DNA of 30,820 nucleotides from an uncultured Prevotellaceae bacterium (GCA_905210415.1 CAJLWM010000020.1:1-30820); one strand, 5' to 3'. Positions 7,435 through 16,560 are shown, counted from the first letter of the stretch. Numbers and translations are program-made. The notes: generated by a model not told the origin, from the letters alone.

Positions 7435-8970
7435 TTGAACGAGAGCAGACTGCAAAAAAGTTTGATGAACGCCAAGGTTGGTTTCGTGTTTTCGATACTG
7501 ACAATAATATTGTCGTTCTTCTCCAGAAAGATTTTTCTGGAGGTGTTGGGCGATGAGTTTATGGGTCTTGGTGGCACAATTAGTGAAATCTTGGGCTTTC
7601 TGAGTTTGGCAGAACTGGGTATAAGCACCGCCGTAAGCTACAACTTATACAAGCCGTTGCAGCAGGGCGACAAGCCAAGAATTGAGGAATTGGTGTCGGT
7701 GATTGGCTATCTGTATCGCAAGATAGGCATCTTTATATTCGTGGCGGGTGCGCTTATAAGTCTGTTTATACCGTTTATCTTCAGAAACACACCGTTCAGC
7801 ACGGGGCTGATATATTTTGGTTTCTACACAATTCTCTGTTCATCGGCATGCACCTATCTGATTAATTACCGACAGATAATACTCTCAGCCGACCAAAAGA
7901 ATTATGTGGTGACATCGTATATGCAGACAGCAGGCATCGTGAAGGTGCTGATACAAATGGCTGCTGCGTATTATCTGAAGAATTATTATCTGTGGTTTGC
8001 TATCGACCTTGTGTTTATGGTGATAGCCTGTGTGATATTGAATAAGCGTATTGCTAAGACTTATCCATGGCTGCATGCATCGGTGAAGAAGGGCGGACAG
8101 GCTTTTGAAAAGAATAAATACTTGCTTGATTTCACCAAGAAGGTGTTTATCCACAAGATAAAGGATTTTATACTCAACCGCACCGACCAAGTGCTTATAT
8201 TTGCGTTTGTGTCGCTGAAAATGGTGGCATACTATGGCAACTATATGCTGATTGTGAATAAAATCTCAACACTGATTTCAAGTTCGCTCGACAGTTTCTC
8301 GGCAGGAGTTGGCAATCTCGTGGCCGAGGGCGATCAGGAAAGAGAATTGAGGGTGTTTTGGGAGTTGACCTCGGTGAGATTTATAGTAGGCGGTGTGATA
8401 GTGTTTGGCGTGTATAATTTCTTAGAGCCATTCGTTAAGTTGTGGCTTGGAGAGAGGTATATATTAGACCATTGGATATTGGTGCTATTGATGGTGAACG
8501 TGTTCATAATGCAGACTCGCGGAGCCGTGGATATGTTTAATGGCGCGTTCGGGCACTATTCCGACGTGTGGGCCGCTTGGGTAGAGGGTATACTTAATGT
8601 GGCGGTAACACTGATTTCTGCGCCGTATCTTGGCATCTGCGGTATTCTTTTGGGCAAGATAGTGAGTCTGCTGATCATCGTGGTGATATGGAAGCCGATA
8701 TATCTGTTTAGAGATGGGTTTAAATTACCATTGTCGTATTTTTGGAAAAATATACTTCGATACTACGTGTGCTTTGCCTTGGCGTTTGCCTTGGGCGTGT
8801 GGGCATGTGGCGCATTGCCGCTAAAGGCGGATTTGAATTTTGGAATTTGGCTGACAAAAGCCTGCGTATTAACGGCTGCTTTTGTTATATGTTATATGAT
8901 ACTATTGTATAGTGCAACAAAGGGAACAAGACATTTATTAGGAAGATTGCTAAGAAGAATAAAGGAATGA
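7435..8970 (+). CDS. wzx: Wzx-type polysaccharide flippase (MOP superfamily)
   Basis: This 511-residue protein has about 12 hydrophobic helices and the length of Wzx/RfbX flippases. These move undecaprenyl-diphosphate-linked repeat units across the inner membrane. The start FSILTIILSFFSRKIFLEVLGDE followed by GTISEILGFLSLAELGI is typical of the Bacteroidota and Firmicutes Wzx family for capsule and O-antigen loci. The start codon is TTG 7435: the segment NESRLQKSLMNAKVG matches the usual N-terminus of relatives as I remember it, so the ATG at 7465 seems too short. It is the first gene of the glycan locus and overlaps the next gene by 4 nt (ATGA). Confidence 0.85.
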   Translation: MNESRLQKSLMNAKVGFVFSILTIILSFFSRKIFLEVLGDEFMGLGGTISEILGFLSLAELGISTAVSYNLYKPLQQGDKPRIEELVSVIGYLYRKIGIFIFVAGALISLFIPFIFRNTPFSTGLIYFGFYTILCSSACTYLINYRQIILSADQKNYVVTSYMQTAGIVKVLIQMAAAYYLKNYYLWFAIDLVFMVIACVILNKRIAKTYPWLHASVKKGGQAFEKNKYLLDFTKKVFIHKIKDFILNRTDQVLIFAFVSLKMVAYYGNYMLIVNKISTLISSSLDSFSAGVGNLVAEGDQERELRVFWELTSVRFIVGGVIVFGVYNFLEPFVKLWLGERYILDHWILVLLMVNVFIMQTRGAVDMFNGAFGHYSDVWAAWVEGILNVAVTLISAPYLGICGILLGKIVSLLIIVVIWKPIYLFRDGFKLPLSYFWKNILRYYVCFALAFALGVWACGALPLKADLNFGIWLTKACVLTAAFVICYMILLYSATKGTRHLLGRLLRRIKE

Positions 8971-9638
8971 AAAAGAATTTATTGCATATAGTTAGAAGAG
9001 CATTTGCTTGTATAAGGAATAGGGCTTTAAAGGCAAGAATAAGTAGGAAGAATAAATTTGAAATGAATATCAAAACCGTTCGACAAAGGAAGTGCAGGGT
9101 GGAGGTGACAGGGATTGACAATACCATAGTTTTGCATGACAATGTAGAACTGGAAAATTGCACAATTTTTATGAATGGTAATGGATGTTATTTAGAGATT
9201 GGACCTGGGTCTGTCCTTAGAAATACGATGCTATGGATTGAAGATGATGGTAGTAGCGTGGGAATTGGTGAAAATTTTAAAATTGAGGGTGGACACATAG
9301 CTTCTACGGAGGGAAAAACTATAAAGATTGGAGATAATTGTATGTTCTCAAACAATATAGAGATACGTAATGGAGATAGCCATGTGATTATAGATATTGA
9401 CAGTAACGAAAGATGTAATTATGCTAAGGATGTGGTGATTGGTGATAATTGCTGGATTTGTGCAAGCGCCAAATTGTTGAAGGGCGCGATTGTGCCAGAT
9501 TGGTCAGTGATATCAAACTCTGCGCTTGTTGTCAAAGAATTGCCCGAAAAAAATAGCGTTTATGTTGGCTGTCCTGCAAAACTTTTACGTAAAGGTGTGA
9601 AATGGGAAATGTCAAGACAAAAATGGATTATTCGATAA
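8967..9638 (+). CDS. Hexapeptide-repeat (LbH) O-acetyltransferase
   Basis: The 223-residue protein carries a left-handed beta-helix signature: successive IGDN, IGEN and VVIGDNCWI hexapeptide turns from about residue 80 to 195, ending with GCPAKLLRKGVKW, the usual tail of acetyl-CoA-dependent sugar O-acetyltransferases. The segment IRNGDSHVIID supplies the histidine expected at the active site. It probably acetylates a repeat-unit sugar in the cytoplasm. The gene overlaps wzx by ATGA and the next gene by 16 nt. Base composition is clearly AT-rich, with AAT, GAT and ATA codons, in contrast to tyrS and glsB. The exact acceptor is unknown. Confidence 0.75.
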   Translation: MKKNLLHIVRRAFACIRNRALKARISRKNKFEMNIKTVRQRKCRVEVTGIDNTIVLHDNVELENCTIFMNGNGCYLEIGPGSVLRNTMLWIEDDGSSVGIGENFKIEGGHIASTEGKTIKIGDNCMFSNNIEIRNGDSHVIIDIDSNERCNYAKDVVIGDNCWICASAKLLKGAIVPDWSVISNSALVVKELPEKNSVYVGCPAKLLRKGVKWEMSRQKWIIR

Positions 9639-10444
9639 TAACAATCAATTATAATAATTGCGAGGGGTTGCGACGCACTATAGAGAGTGTTGTAGCACAG
9701 ACTTGTGGTGATTTTGAATATATAGTGATAGACGGTGGCAGCACCGACGGTAGCGTGGATGTGATAAAGCAGTATGCCCAGCAGATTGACTATTGGGTGA
9801 GTGAGCCAGATGAGGGCATCTACAATGCCATGAATAAAGGCGTGGCACAGGCGCATGGTGAATACTGCCTATTTATGAATTCTGGAGACATGTTTCACGA
9901 TAAAAAAGTCGTTGAGCTGTTGCATAGGTTTGCTGACAAATCGGATATTATATATGGCAATGCATTTCGCGTGGATAGAGTTGTTGAGTATCCAGATGAG
10001 ATAACAGGCTTTTATATGTTTAATAATGCTATTTGCCATCAGTCTGTTTTGATTCGAAGGGATTTGCTTGTGCAAAAACCATACGAAGAGGATTATAAAA
10101 TAGTTGCTGACTGGAAACATATGTTTGCTTTGTTGATATTGCAGGGCGCAAGTTATAGACATGTTAATATCACCGTATGTGATTATGACACAAATGGAAT
10201 ATCAACAGAGAATTGGGCACAAGTATTAGAAGAGAGAGAAAAGGCTCTAAAAGACATGTTGCCAAAGCGAATATATGATGATTATTATAGAATTTCTTGT
10301 CAAGAAGAATCAATGAACAATTCCAAAAAGGTGTATGATGCGGTTCATAAGGTACAATCAGGTTCTGTTGATGAAAAATTCGTTATTGGTTCCTTGAGAT
10401 TGTTGAACTTTTTGAGAAGAATAAAGCATTTTTTTGAAGTATGA
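9623..10444 (+). CDS. Family 2 glycosyltransferase (WcaE-like)
   Basis: This protein of about 273 residues has the GT-A fold of GT2. It begins MDYSIITINYNNCEGLRRTI, has IDGGSTDGS for nucleotide binding and NSGDMF in place of a classical DXD. GT2 enzymes of the WcaE-like group commonly have this N-S-G-D form, so it is probably active. It would add one sugar to the lipid-linked repeat unit on the cytoplasmic face. The ATG at 9623 fits the family N-terminus; an in-frame ATG at 9602 would add seven residues. The gene overlaps the upstream acetyltransferase by 16 nt and the next GT2 by ATGA. Donor and acceptor sugars cannot be read from sequence. Confidence 0.85.
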   Translation: MDYSIITINYNNCEGLRRTIESVVAQTCGDFEYIVIDGGSTDGSVDVIKQYAQQIDYWVSEPDEGIYNAMNKGVAQAHGEYCLFMNSGDMFHDKKVVELLHRFADKSDIIYGNAFRVDRVVEYPDEITGFYMFNNAICHQSVLIRRDLLVQKPYEEDYKIVADWKHMFALLILQGASYRHVNITVCDYDTNGISTENWAQVLEEREKALKDMLPKRIYDDYYRISCQEESMNNSKKVYDAVHKVQSGSVDEKFVIGSLRLLNFLRRIKHFFEV

Positions 10445-11382
10445 TATCGATTATAGTTCCCGTTTATAACTGCGAAGCACTTTTAGAAAGTTGCTTGGAT
10501 AGTTTGGTTGCGCAAACCTATAAGGATTTTGAAGTGTTGATAGTGAATGATGGCAGCACAGATAGTTCTTTGTCGATATGTAGGAAATATGTAGATATGC
10601 ATCCGGGTGTATTTCGCCTGTTCAGTAAAGAAAACGGGGGCGTTAGTTCAGCAAGAAATCTTGCATTAGATAATGTGAGAGGTGAGTATGTTTGCTTTGT
10701 TGATGCCGATGACTATGTTCATAAAGAATATTTGCATAGGCTATATGAATTGATAGTTGAGAATGGGTGTGAAATGTCGATGTGTAGTTATGTTCCTGGT
10801 AATAACGAAGTGATTAAATTACTATCTCAAGGGGAAATAATAGGTTCGATATTTAATTTCGAAAAAAATGCCGCGTTAAGTAATAAACTGTTTTTGAGTG
10901 ATAAAATAGGGGATTTGCGATTTGATGAAAATGTGTTTTTGGGAGAGGATACTTTGTTTTGTGTTGAGTATGCAAAAAAGTGTGGCTCTGCAGTATTTGT
11001 AAATGAAAAGTTGTATTATTATGAGCAGTCTACCTCGAGTCTAAAATATCGATCAAGTGCAAAATATATCGAGAAGAACATGAGTTGCATAGATTCGCGT
11101 AGAAAGATGCTTGAAAACACTGGCTGTTTAGACCAAAGCACAATTGCTTTAATATGTACTTCTTTGATGGAAATGACGGAGTTTAACGCTTGTTTGGCTG
11201 TTATATATAACAAGTTAGGCGTTTTGAAAAGGCTGTCTGCTGATTTGAAGAAGGATGAAAGAAACTATGGGTTGATGTTGTCCTCAGAATGCAGATTGCT
11301 GAAGTTCTCTCCGTTTCTGTATTTTATATATAAAAAGACGTACCAGAAAGTGGATGCGGTTATACACAGAATTAAAAAATGA
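10441..11382 (+). CDS. Family 2 glycosyltransferase
   Basis: The 313-residue protein is a canonical GT2. MISIIVPVYNCEALLESCLD leads into VNDGSTD, then NGGVSSARN and the metal-binding DADD of FVDADDYV near residue 90. The C-terminal half is a variable acceptor region. It is a paralogue of the GT2 encoded at 12472-13413, sharing GGVSSARN and GEY(V/I)CFVD. It overlaps the preceding gene by ATGA and sits in the AT-rich part of the locus. The sugar specificity is unknown. Confidence 0.87.
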   Translation: MISIIVPVYNCEALLESCLDSLVAQTYKDFEVLIVNDGSTDSSLSICRKYVDMHPGVFRLFSKENGGVSSARNLALDNVRGEYVCFVDADDYVHKEYLHRLYELIVENGCEMSMCSYVPGNNEVIKLLSQGEIIGSIFNFEKNAALSNKLFLSDKIGDLRFDENVFLGEDTLFCVEYAKKCGSAVFVNEKLYYYEQSTSSLKYRSSAKYIEKNMSCIDSRRKMLENTGCLDQSTIALICTSLMEMTEFNACLAVIYNKLGVLKRLSADLKKDERNYGLMLSSECRLLKFSPFLYFIYKKTYQKVDAVIHRIKK

Positions 11383-11389
11383 TGTCAGT

Positions 11390-12475
11390 ATGAAAAAGAT
11401 CTTATATATACAGAATAATTGTAATGTTGGAGGAATAAGTACTGTTACTTCTGCGAAAGCAAATTGGCTTGTGTCGCAAGGGTATGGCGTTTCAATTCTG
11501 TTTACGCATTATAAACAAATAAAAGAAGTGGAAGCATTATACTCTGAAGGAATAAAAAGTTATACGATTCCACTATCATTGAGAAATAGTGTGTCACGAA
11601 TACCATTGGTGGGCAGATTGCTGTGGTTCGTATATTTTAGAGTCGCTTTCGTGTGTGAGATTATTAGAATTAATCCGGATATAATAGTTTCGACATACGA
11701 TCATCTTGAACCTACAAGTGTGATATTTTTGACATTTTGGAAGCGTAGGTTTTTGGAGTTTCATGGCATGAGAACACCTAAAGCAAATACTTTAAAAGAC
11801 TGGCTAAAATACAAAATTAGGTACAGGTTTTATAAGTTGGTGTGTCTAACTAAAGATGATGCTAAGGAGAAACTTTCAGTAATAGGTCGGTTGCCTATTG
11901 TTATTCCTAATCCAATAACGTGTAGTACGAAAACATTGTCGACCTGTGAAAAGAAGAAAGCGATTATCCCGGCAAGATTTAGCCCACAGAAGGGCCTTGT
12001 GCAATTTTTGCCTTATTGGAAACAAATAGAGGAAAAACATCCCGATTGGGAGTTGCATTTGTGGGGCGATGGAGAAGAAAAAGAAGCCTTAATGGCGTTG
12101 AAGGAGAAGTATGCTTTGAAAACGGTGTTTTTCAATGGATATACAAATGAAGTGATAAAAAAAATATCCGATAGTTCAATAATGCTTTTGCCTTCGATGT
12201 GTGAAGGTTTTCCTACCACCCTGGTTGAGGCAATGACGTGCGGAGTGCCTTGCGTGGCATTTGATTGCAAGTATGGCCCGAGAGACATTATTTGCGACGG
12301 AGAGGATGGGTGCTTAGTTGAGTTTAAGAATTATAAGCAATTCATTGAAAAAATAGATATGCTTATTTCGGACGATTCATTGCGCAAAACGATGGGCGAA
12401 AAAGCAAGAAAAAATATCAGAAGATACCGGTTGGAAAACGTCATGCCAATGTGGAGGGAGGTATTTGACAAATGA
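11390..12475 (+). CDS. Family 4 glycosyltransferase
   Basis: This 361-residue retaining GT-B enzyme starts MKKILYIQNNCNVGGISTVT, with the glycine-rich loop of the N-terminal domain. The C-terminal Rossmann domain begins near VIPNPI and IIPARFSPQKGLVQFL, and the EX7E donor motif is EGFPTTLVE followed by AMTCGVPCVAFD. The ATG at 11390 fits the fold; an in-frame start at 11354 would overlap the previous gene and add 12 residues that do not resemble a GT4 N-terminus. It lies between two related GT2 genes and overlaps the next by ATGA. A role in assembling the repeat unit is inferred from context. Confidence 0.87.
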   Translation: MKKILYIQNNCNVGGISTVTSAKANWLVSQGYGVSILFTHYKQIKEVEALYSEGIKSYTIPLSLRNSVSRIPLVGRLLWFVYFRVAFVCEIIRINPDIIVSTYDHLEPTSVIFLTFWKRRFLEFHGMRTPKANTLKDWLKYKIRYRFYKLVCLTKDDAKEKLSVIGRLPIVIPNPITCSTKTLSTCEKKKAIIPARFSPQKGLVQFLPYWKQIEEKHPDWELHLWGDGEEKEALMALKEKYALKTVFFNGYTNEVIKKISDSSIMLLPSMCEGFPTTLVEAMTCGVPCVAFDCKYGPRDIICDGEDGCLVEFKNYKQFIEKIDMLISDDSLRKTMGEKARKNIRRYRLENVMPMWREVFDK

Positions 12476-13413
12476 TGAAATTATCTATAATAGTTCCAGT
12501 ATATAATGCTGAAAAATATTTGCATAGGTGCGTAGATTCGCTTCTTGCTCAGGATTTGAATTCTGAAGAATATGAGATTATTCTGGTGGATGATGGGAGC
12601 ACGGATGATTCTCCGAAAATATGTGATGAGTATTCCGAGAAATATTCTCAGATAAAGACTATTCACAAAGCGAATGGTGGTGTGAGTAGTGCCCGAAATG
12701 TGGCACTTGACGTGACGAAGGGCGAATATATTTGTTTCGTGGATTCTGATGACTGGATAAAAAAGGCGTCGTTTGTATCGATAATTTCTATTTGTGAAAG
12801 AGAAAATTTGGATATCTGTTTTTATAAAATGGATGTCGAGGATAATCGGGGAAATTTTGAAACGCAATATAATCATAGGTTTAGATATGGAGATGTTGTA
12901 TGTGGAAAAGATGTCATTTTGGGTGGATTCCCAATAGGATCGGCATGTGTGGCATTTTTGTCGAATAAACTTGTGAATTCTGTTAAATTAAGATTCGATA
13001 CTTCTTTGAACTTTAGTGAAGATGTCTATTATATTACCCAATCGTTGCTGTTGGCAGCAAGAGTGTCGTTTGTAGAGATGTCTCCTTATGTTTATGCATA
13101 CAATGCATCATCGGCAACAAATTCACCAGAGAAAAGGTTAAATAAAAGTTTGGGATGTGCGGAGTTTGCACAAAGGCTGCAATATTTATCAGAATCAGAG
13201 GGCGTTGAAAGAGATGTGCGGAGTTATTTACAGCGCTGGTCTAACTCGATTGTATTTGGTGAGTTATGGTCGATGATTAAACAGAAGAATTTGTTGAATT
13301 CTTTTATTCAATCGGCAGAGGTATTGTTGTTATATCCTATCAAGGGGCGCACTCTTAGTTGGAAAACTACAATGCTAGTTCCGATTGTGAATTGCAAGTG
13401 GTTTTTGAAATAA
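12472..13413 (+). CDS. Family 2 glycosyltransferase
   Basis: The 313-residue protein begins MMKLSIIVPVYNAEKYLHRC, with VDDGSTDDS for nucleotide binding, NGGVSSARN, and the DSDD metal site in CFVDSDDWI. This is a standard inverting GT2 of capsule and O-antigen loci. It resembles the GT2 two genes upstream along the whole catalytic half, pointing to an old duplication. ATG codons at 12472 and 12475 are both possible; the first gives an ATGA overlap with the GT4 stop. Specificity unknown. Confidence 0.87.
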   Translation: MMKLSIIVPVYNAEKYLHRCVDSLLAQDLNSEEYEIILVDDGSTDDSPKICDEYSEKYSQIKTIHKANGGVSSARNVALDVTKGEYICFVDSDDWIKKASFVSIISICERENLDICFYKMDVEDNRGNFETQYNHRFRYGDVVCGKDVILGGFPIGSACVAFLSNKLVNSVKLRFDTSLNFSEDVYYITQSLLLAARVSFVEMSPYVYAYNASSATNSPEKRLNKSLGCAEFAQRLQYLSESEGVERDVRSYLQRWSNSIVFGELWSMIKQKNLLNSFIQSAEVLLLYPIKGRTLSWKTTMLVPIVNCKWFLK

Positions 13414-13423
13414 TGATGTGACT

Positions 13424-14404
13424 ATGGCATCGCAAAGAATTGCATACGTTGACAATATTAGGGCATTCTTGATTGCGCTTGTAGTCTTAGGGCATTGCTT
13501 GCAGGATACTGGCTGTGGGGAAGAGAATATATTATATAGGATAATATATTCGTTTCACATGCCTTTATTTATGGCTGTGAGCGCGTACATTAGTTATACC
13601 GCAAGGATAGAATGGCGTGTAGTGGCAAAGAGGGCTATTCAATTGCTAATTCCTTTTGCCTGTTGGGCGATTATAAAAAGCGTACTGTTTAAGGAGATAG
13701 GATATGTTGTAGAGATAATCCTTCAGCCTGATAAGGGCCTGTGGTTTTTATGGGCATTGTTTTTCATTATCGTGATAATGAAGTTGGCTCAAGCGCTGAG
13801 TGAATATATTAGAGTCAATATCAACATAGTGCTAATCGGTATTATGGCGTTGCTGTATTGGGTGACACTTGGCTGTGGCATAAAAACTTTTGGGCTACCG
13901 CTGGTGGCATGGCAGTTGCCATTTTATTATTTGGGATGGATTTTGCGAAAGAGGCAGTGCATGGAAAACGACAATCTTTTGTTGCCAGCAATGTGCTTTG
14001 CTTTGTGGATAATGGCATTGGCGCTTAGAAACGATATCGAACCATATTTGATGCAATGTGTGCAGGGTGGTATCGCGCATAAAATCATTCAATATGGATA
14101 TTCTATAGTAGAAGCATCGATGGCAATATGCTCAATGATTCCTTTGTTTGGACGATTTGTGAATAGGTCAAACTTTATCGGTGATAAGTTGGGCCGAAGC
14201 TCGTTGGCGATTTATGCGATAACATTATCACTAAATGTGATATATATTAATTTATATACAAAGTCATTGAGCGAAACACCTTATTCGCTGGCAATCGTGG
14301 TATTGTTTCTTGTGGTTATGCTATTTTGCGTAATTCTGATAGAAGTTTTGCAGAGTAGCAATATTGCGAGGCTTTTACTTTTTGGAAAACCGATGAAAAG
14401 ATGA
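13424..14404 (+). CDS. Membrane acyltransferase 3 family protein (OafA-like)
   Basis: This protein of about 326 residues has about ten hydrophobic helices and the acyltransferase 3 opening: RIAYVDNIRAFLIALVVLGH, with conserved Arg and His (H24), followed by FHMPLFMAVSAY. Such proteins move acyl groups, usually acetyl, across or onto surface polysaccharides at the inner membrane. With the cytoplasmic LbH enzyme this gives the locus two acylation genes. The ATG at 13424 was preferred to the GTG at 13418. The gene is 10 nt after the GT2 stop and overlaps the next by ATGA. Succinyl or another acyl group is also possible. Confidence 0.82.
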   Translation: MASQRIAYVDNIRAFLIALVVLGHCLQDTGCGEENILYRIIYSFHMPLFMAVSAYISYTARIEWRVVAKRAIQLLIPFACWAIIKSVLFKEIGYVVEIILQPDKGLWFLWALFFIIVIMKLAQALSEYIRVNINIVLIGIMALLYWVTLGCGIKTFGLPLVAWQLPFYYLGWILRKRQCMENDNLLLPAMCFALWIMALALRNDIEPYLMQCVQGGIAHKIIQYGYSIVEASMAICSMIPLFGRFVNRSNFIGDKLGRSSLAIYAITLSLNVIYINLYTKSLSETPYSLAIVVLFLVVMLFCVILIEVLQSSNIARLLLFGKPMKR

Positions 14405-15351
14405 GAATACGAGGAATGATTTCTCGCCTTAAGGATGTGTTGTGGCGAGAGCAGAAAATGATAGTGCGCCGATATCTTAATGGACAGGGCGATTGCGAGC
14501 CGAAACGAATGGTGTTTATGGCAGACGGAAGTATGCCACATGGCGGAATGTTCGACCGATTGAAAGGTGCAATCTCGGTGTATGCGGCATCGCAGGTGCT
14601 TTCACGGGAGTTTAAGATTCACTTTGTGTCGCCATTTCGTCTTGAGAAATACCTTGAGCCAAATGGATATGACTGGATGATAGATGATGTGTGCAGGAAA
14701 TGGCCAAAGTCTCGGCCTGTGATTATGTATGGCGAATTTGAGGAGCCAAGCCGATTGTTTAAGGCGCGATGTGGCGAAACGCATTTCTTCTATGGCTATA
14801 ATTCATTGGAATATATCAACCAGCGATATGGCACTCAGTATGATTGGGGAGCGATTTATAACGAATTGTTTCGTCCAACGCCATTGTTGAGGAGGCATAT
14901 TGATGATTGTAAGTCGGCGATAGGCGAGAATTATGTTGCTATACATCTGCGGTTCTTAAATTTGCTTGGCGATGGAAATGAGTTTGCCTGCGATCCAACT
15001 CTCCCTGTTGATGCGCAAGAAGTATTGAAGGCACAAGCGTTGGCAGAGATTAAGAAGATAATGCAGAATCACCCTGGATGCCAATTCCTTTTGGCTACAG
15101 ATAGCACAATTTTTTCGGGATATGTAGCAGAACAGTTGCCAGAGATAAAGTTTATCCCTGGAGAGATTAAGCACATAGGAACCACCGACAGCACCAGCGA
15201 TGGCGCTGTGATAAAGATGTTCCTTGACTATTATATGATTGCAGAATCGGTGTGCGTTTACAATATCGTGGGTCCGGGTATGTGGCCAAGCGCATTTCCT
15301 GAATATGCTGCAAAGATTGGGCGTATACCATTTAAGAGAGTGCGTTTTTAA
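14401..15351 (+). CDS. Fucosyltransferase-like GT-B glycosyltransferase (tentative)
   Basis: The family of this 316-residue protein is not certain. Near residue 180 it has NYVAIHLRFLNLLGD, close to the H-x-R nucleotide-binding motif of the GT11/GT23/GT65 and NodZ fucosyltransferases. Later segments (FLLATDSTIF; a lone PGEIKHIG; then KMFLDYYMIAES and MWPSAFPEYAA) follow the order seen at the GDP-fucose site of that fold. It has no signal peptide or membrane helix. It overlaps the acyltransferase by ATGA and lies at the point where base composition changes from AT-rich to more GC-rich. Fucose transfer is an inference; no GDP-fucose synthesis genes are in the window. Confidence 0.5.
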   Translation: MRIRGMISRLKDVLWREQKMIVRRYLNGQGDCEPKRMVFMADGSMPHGGMFDRLKGAISVYAASQVLSREFKIHFVSPFRLEKYLEPNGYDWMIDDVCRKWPKSRPVIMYGEFEEPSRLFKARCGETHFFYGYNSLEYINQRYGTQYDWGAIYNELFRPTPLLRRHIDDCKSAIGENYVAIHLRFLNLLGDGNEFACDPTLPVDAQEVLKAQALAEIKKIMQNHPGCQFLLATDSTIFSGYVAEQLPEIKFIPGEIKHIGTTDSTSDGAVIKMFLDYYMIAESVCVYNIVGPGMWPSAFPEYAAKIGRIPFKRVRF

Positions 15352-15368
15352 TGATAATCTACTGCTGA

Positions 15369-16559
15369 ATGAGATTAGTTTTCATATCAAATATGGTGCC
15401 TGCATCAGAGAATATTGGCGGAACATCGGCTCTGCCATATCACTTGATGGTGAATAGGCCACAGGATGTAGAGGTAGTGATATATTCATTCAATACCAAC
15501 GGTCTGTCGGCAGAAAAGATTGCTGCTGTGGAGCGTGAGTTGACAGTGAAAATATGCTTAATGCCTACGCCGGGGCTGTTCCAAAAGATACTTAATGCAG
15601 GAGCTATGGGGCTATTGGTGCGCACGCTTTTGCCTTATCCGCTGCATCACTACCTGCTGCTCGACAGAAAATATCGCGATGAGATAATCGCGATGAAGCT
15701 CGATGGCGTGTGGATATACGGTGAGGAGTTGACGGGAATTTCATTGCAGTTGCCTGACATTCCACAGGTGCACACTGGTCCGGATTGCGAGGCCCTCTAC
15801 TATGAGCGATTGCTCTGTAAGCCTTGGCTTGGACGGATGAAGCGCCTAAGATGCGAAATCATGCAGCAGAAATTCCGCAGACTGGCTGCAAAGGCGCCGG
15901 AGTGTGCAGTATATCATTGCGTGGGTGAGGCTGATGTGGAGTGCCTAAAGCGATTGAATGGTCGTGTTAGGGCGAAGTTTATCCGACATCCTCACTACAA
16001 CTATTGTGAGGAACGTGTGGTGAAATTTGCCGAACCGAAAATCAAGTTGCTCTTGGCTGGCCGAAACGACTTGTATATGCAGGGCTGTGCGGCAGAACTT
16101 GTTGATGTGCTTGCACATCACACCGATTTGGCTGATTGCTTTGCTTTCACTTTCTTGGGAAAAGGATGGGAGCAGGAAGCGGAAAAGTTGACATCGAATG
16201 GATGGGACTGCCGCCACGTAACGTTTGCCGACGATTATATGGCTGAGATATGCAGCCACGACATACAACTTGTGCCAATAAGTATTGGTACAGGCACAAA
16301 GGGAAAGGTGCTTGACGCTTTTGCCAACGGATTGCTTGTGATAGGCACCGATTATGCGTTGGAAAACATCGCCGTGGAGCATGGCAAGGATTGCTTGCAA
16401 TATCAATCGGCCGATGAGGTGGTGGCGATGCTTGGTGATATTGCTGCCAATAGAGCGAAGTATGAGGCTATGGCAGAATCGGGGCGCGCTGCGGTGCTCA
16501 AGCATCATGACCGTGCCGAGGCATCACAACAACTGCTTTCTCTCTTCTCCGTCAGATAG
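15369..16559 (+). CDS. GT4-like (group 1) glycosyltransferase
   Basis: This 396-residue protein begins MRLVFISNMVPASENIGGTS, a GT-B N-terminal loop. The C-terminal half has LLLAGRNDL, FLGKGWE, and LVPISIGTGTKGKVLDAFANGLLVIGT, the donor-site region of group 1 enzymes in which the usual EX7E is replaced by a GTGTKGK form. This variant occurs in several capsule GT-B enzymes. The gene starts 17 nt after the fucosyltransferase-like gene and is followed by a 200-nt intergenic repeat. Acceptor and donor are unknown. Confidence 0.75.
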   Translation: MRLVFISNMVPASENIGGTSALPYHLMVNRPQDVEVVIYSFNTNGLSAEKIAAVERELTVKICLMPTPGLFQKILNAGAMGLLVRTLLPYPLHHYLLLDRKYRDEIIAMKLDGVWIYGEELTGISLQLPDIPQVHTGPDCEALYYERLLCKPWLGRMKRLRCEIMQQKFRRLAAKAPECAVYHCVGEADVECLKRLNGRVRAKFIRHPHYNYCEERVVKFAEPKIKLLLAGRNDLYMQGCAAELVDVLAHHTDLADCFAFTFLGKGWEQEAEKLTSNGWDCRHVTFADDYMAEICSHDIQLVPISIGTGTKGKVLDAFANGLLVIGTDYALENIAVEHGKDCLQYQSADEVVAMLGDIAANRAKYEAMAESGRAAVLKHHDRAEASQQLLSLFSVR

Positions 16560-16560
16560 C

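Noticed and set aside
15239..15457. Plus-strand 72-codon ORF bridging the fucosyltransferase-like and GT4-like genes
   Set aside because: It is out of frame with both genes, covers their conserved ends and has no independent coding signal.
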